Shown here: positions 62,238-64,000 of the stretch, one piece after another
Layout: the number at the start of each line of letters is the position of its first letter
Numbering within the stretch: the stretch's first letter is position 1
From: VGBK01 sp043810615
GTDB taxonomy: Bacteria; Actinomycetota; Acidimicrobiia; Spongiisociales; UBA11373
DNA: 64,000 bases
Direction: 5' to 3'
NCBI GenBank assembly: GCA_043810615.1
Contig: JBDROA010000007.1
Span: 1 to 64,000, forward strand
Notes under the pieces: generated by a model
The model's database searches: none
What the model saw: only the letters and a program-made list of their open reading frames with translations
What the model was told of the DNA's origin: nothing
Made by a program: the position numbers and the translations under genes

Positions 62238-63746
62238 CTACGGGTAGTGGTCGGGGAGGTCGTTCTCGTACAGGACGCCGTCGCCCTCTCCCAGGGAAGC
62301 GCTCACCCAGGCCACCGCCTCGGGGCGGTGGGCCACAGCGCGCACCCGGGCGTTCCCCTGCCGCCCCCCGGCCAGCAGGGCCCGGCGGTTGGTGCGGCCC
62401 ACCACGACGAGGTCCGACACCCGGGTCGCGGCGAAGGCGGCCAGCGCCCCGTTCTCCGCCGCCTGGATGCGGCCCAACTCCACCATCCCGGGGGTCACCA
62501 CCACGGTGCGCCCCGGCGCCGCGGCGATCAGGCGCTCCACCGCCGCCCGGGCCCCGGAGGGGTTGGAGTTGTAGGTATCGTCGATGATGAGCACACCGGC
62601 CTCGCTGCGCCCCTCGACCCCGCGGTGCTGCGGTCGGGGAAGGCTCCCCAGGCGCTCCCCGATGCGGGCCACCGGCACCCCCAGGGCGTGGGCTATCCCC
62701 GCGGCGCAGGCCACGTTCATGGGGAACACGCCCCCGGCGGGCAGGCGCCCTGCCTCCTCGCCCGCTACCCGCACCACCAGGGCATCTCCCTCCGCCAGCA
62801 CGCTCACCTCGGCGTCGGTCGAGGCAGTCGAGCACCGCAGCACCCGCACCCCGGGCCGCCCCTCCACCGCCCGGCGCACCAGGGGATCGTCCCAGTTGGC
62901 CACGGCCGCCCGCGCTCCCTCGAGGATCTCGGCCTTCGCCCGGGCGATAGCCTCGAGCGAGCCGAAGCGCTCCAGGTGCACCGGGCCAACCGCCGTCATC
63001 ACCGCCACGTCGGGAGGGATCCAGCGGCAGAGGCCGGCAATCTCGCCAGGGCCGTAGGTGCCCATCTCGGCGATAAGCACCTCCACCCCGGGATCGAGGC
63101 CGTCGTTGATGGCCCGCGCCAGACCGAGGCGGTTATTGAACGAGGCCGGGGACGCCACTACGTGGAGGGTGCCGGCCACCAGGTGCCGGGCGTACTCCTT
63201 GGTGCTGGTCTTGCCGAACGAGCCGGTGATCGCCACCACCGTAGGGGCGGCGGCGCGCAGGCGGCGGGCGGCCCCCTCGACGAAGGCCCGGCTGAGCCGC
63301 CGCTCCAGCGGGGCGGTGGCCGCCAGGCCCAGGTCCACCGCCTGGGGCACGCCAAGGGCCGCCGCCACCGCCCCGGCGGCAAAAGAGCCGAAGGCAAACC
63401 CCGCCGCCGCCGCCCCGGCGAAGGCCACAGCCGCCACCCCCACCAGGCGCCGCAGCCGCGCCGTCCAGGCCAGTTCGGCGGTCCGTCCCCGCAGGCCCAG
63501 GCCGATCGGCCAGGCGAGCAGGCCTGCCGCCGCCGGCAGGGCCGCGTACGGCCACCAGAGAGTGGCTGCCGCTGCTCCGGCGGTAACCGCACCCAGCGCC
63601 AGGTTGAGGAGGGAGGAACGGAGCCAGCGCCCCTGGAAGCGGGTCACCGACCAGGGTATGTAGTGCTCACGCTGGCCCACCCGCAGCCAGCGGAGGGCGG
63701 CCCCCAAGCCCGCAGCCAGCAGCACCCAGGGAGCGGCCGCGGTCAC
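62238..63746 (-). CDS. murF: MurF-like Mur ligase with N-terminal membrane domain
   Basis: A 502-residue Mur ligase. Residues 1-145 hold three or four hydrophobic segments (for example WVLLAAGLGAALRWL and VAAVAFAGAAAAGFAF), which ordinary MurF lacks. The ligase part begins with the P-loop AITGSFGKTSTKEYARHLV (175-180 GSFGKT), followed by SPASFNNRLGLARAINDG, AEMGTYGPGEIAGLCRW, TAVGPVHLERFGS and IDDTYNSNPSGARAAVERL. It should add D-Ala-D-Ala (made by the adjacent Ddl) or a related unit to the UDP-MurNAc peptide. GTG 63746 overlaps the upstream stop. Confidence 0.83.
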   Translation of the reverse strand: MTAAAPWVLLAAGLGAALRWLRVGQREHYIPWSVTRFQGRWLRSSLLNLALGAVTAGAAAATLWWPYAALPAAAGLLAWPIGLGLRGRTAELAWTARLRRLVGVAAVAFAGAAAAGFAFGSFAAGAVAAALGVPQAVDLGLAATAPLERRLSRAFVEGAARRLRAAAPTVVAITGSFGKTSTKEYARHLVAGTLHVVASPASFNNRLGLARAINDGLDPGVEVLIAEMGTYGPGEIAGLCRWIPPDVAVMTAVGPVHLERFGSLEAIARAKAEILEGARAAVANWDDPLVRRAVEGRPGVRVLRCSTASTDAEVSVLAEGDALVVRVAGEEAGRLPAGGVFPMNVACAAGIAHALGVPVARIGERLGSLPRPQHRGVEGRSEAGVLIIDDTYNSNPSGARAAVERLIAAAPGRTVVVTPGMVELGRIQAAENGALAAFAATRVSDLVVVGRTNRRALLAGGRQGNARVRAVAHRPEAVAWVSASLGEGDGVLYENDLPDHYP

Positions 63747-64000
63747 TCCAACCCCCCCGCCGGGCCGGGGAGATGCTCACCGATGGCCGCGGCCAGCGCC
63801 TCGGGGGCCTGGGCCGGGACGTCGTGGCCCACCCCGGCGAGCAGAGTGAGCCTCCCAGCGCCGATCAGGGTCAGGGCCCGGGTGGCCACCGCCGGCGGCA
63901 CCACCCGGTCCTCCTCCCCCCACACCAGGTGCACCGGGCAGGCGAGGGCGCACAGTTGCTCCTCGTAGGACTCCTCCACCACCCGCACCAGCACCTGCCG
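63743..64000 (-). CDS. Alpha/beta hydrolase, C-terminal part (cut by window edge)
   Basis: Only the last 85 residues are visible. CPVHLVWGEEDRVVPPAVAT gives the acid region of an alpha/beta hydrolase and LLAGVGHDVPAQAPEALAAA contains the catalytic His. This is the common tail of esterase/lipase or pimeloyl-ester hydrolase types. The stop overlaps the GTG of the murF-like gene, so it precedes it in the same operon. The 5' end lies to the right of the window. Confidence 0.75.
   Translation of the reverse strand, partial: RQVLVRVVEESYEEQLCALACPVHLVWGEEDRVVPPAVATRALTLIGAGRLTLLAGVGHDVPAQAPEALAAAIGEHLPGPAGGLE

Overview
The window is high-GC DNA (roughly 70% by eye) with tightly packed genes, many GTG/TTG starts and 4-base stop/start overlaps. 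It looks like an actinobacterial chromosome. The evidence is DUF2510/DUF4328, DUF3068 and UPF0173 proteins, HxlR, DtxR, Lrp and XRE regulators, Thr-rich linkers behind lipoboxes, and promoter -10 boxes of the form TANNNT lying 6 bases from a start codon (leaderless genes). The Thr-rich lipoproteins together with the archaeal-style ferredoxin oxidoreductases suggest Acidimicrobiia or a relative. That is inference; no rRNA or tRNA is present.

Layout. 1-5.5 kb: the edge of a ribbon-helix-helix gene, a large GH13 glucan-active enzyme, and a DtxR-type regulator coupled to a FeoB that lacks its G domain. 5.7-11.6 kb: two divergent ABC export clusters, each an ATPase with two permeases. 11.6-18.6 kb: small genes (redoxin, anchored proteins, alcohol dehydrogenase, an MDMPI/DinB-fold protein) among hairpin repeats and a 30-base repeat family. 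18.6-21.5 kb: a 2-oxoacid:ferredoxin oxidoreductase whose four usual subunits are fused into two chains. 21.7-29.5 kb: a NatAB-like exporter, hydrolases, a membrane protein and a lipoprotein. 29.5-33.9 kb: an operon iorA-iorB-ADP-forming acyl-CoA synthetase, able to turn arylpyruvates (or similar 2-oxoacids) into acids with ATP gain. 34-43 kb: a large Rossmann protein, radical SAM protein, acyl-CoA dehydrogenase, DUF4328 protein, methyltransferase, amidohydrolase, EamA exporter and class I fumarase.

43-55 kb is the most unusual part. A lipoprotein gene is followed by a decayed copy. Then comes a four-gene operon (GATase-like protein, ARPP-1-like protein, a Cys-rich CGIYA-motif protein, and a 44-residue peptide) with a well-formed promoter carrying an inverted repeat in its spacer, transcribed divergently from an XRE regulator. 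A second copy of the CGIYA-motif family lies 7 kb away behind a possible LexA-like box. This is the best candidate for an undescribed system.

55-64 kb: two genes broken by single-base changes in short G/C runs, an Lrp regulator, acyltransferases, a DUF3795 protein, a MazEF pair, and ddl plus a murF-like gene with a membrane domain, ending in a hydrolase cut by the window edge. Several frameshifts sit in G or C runs, so sequencing error and true decay cannot be separated here.
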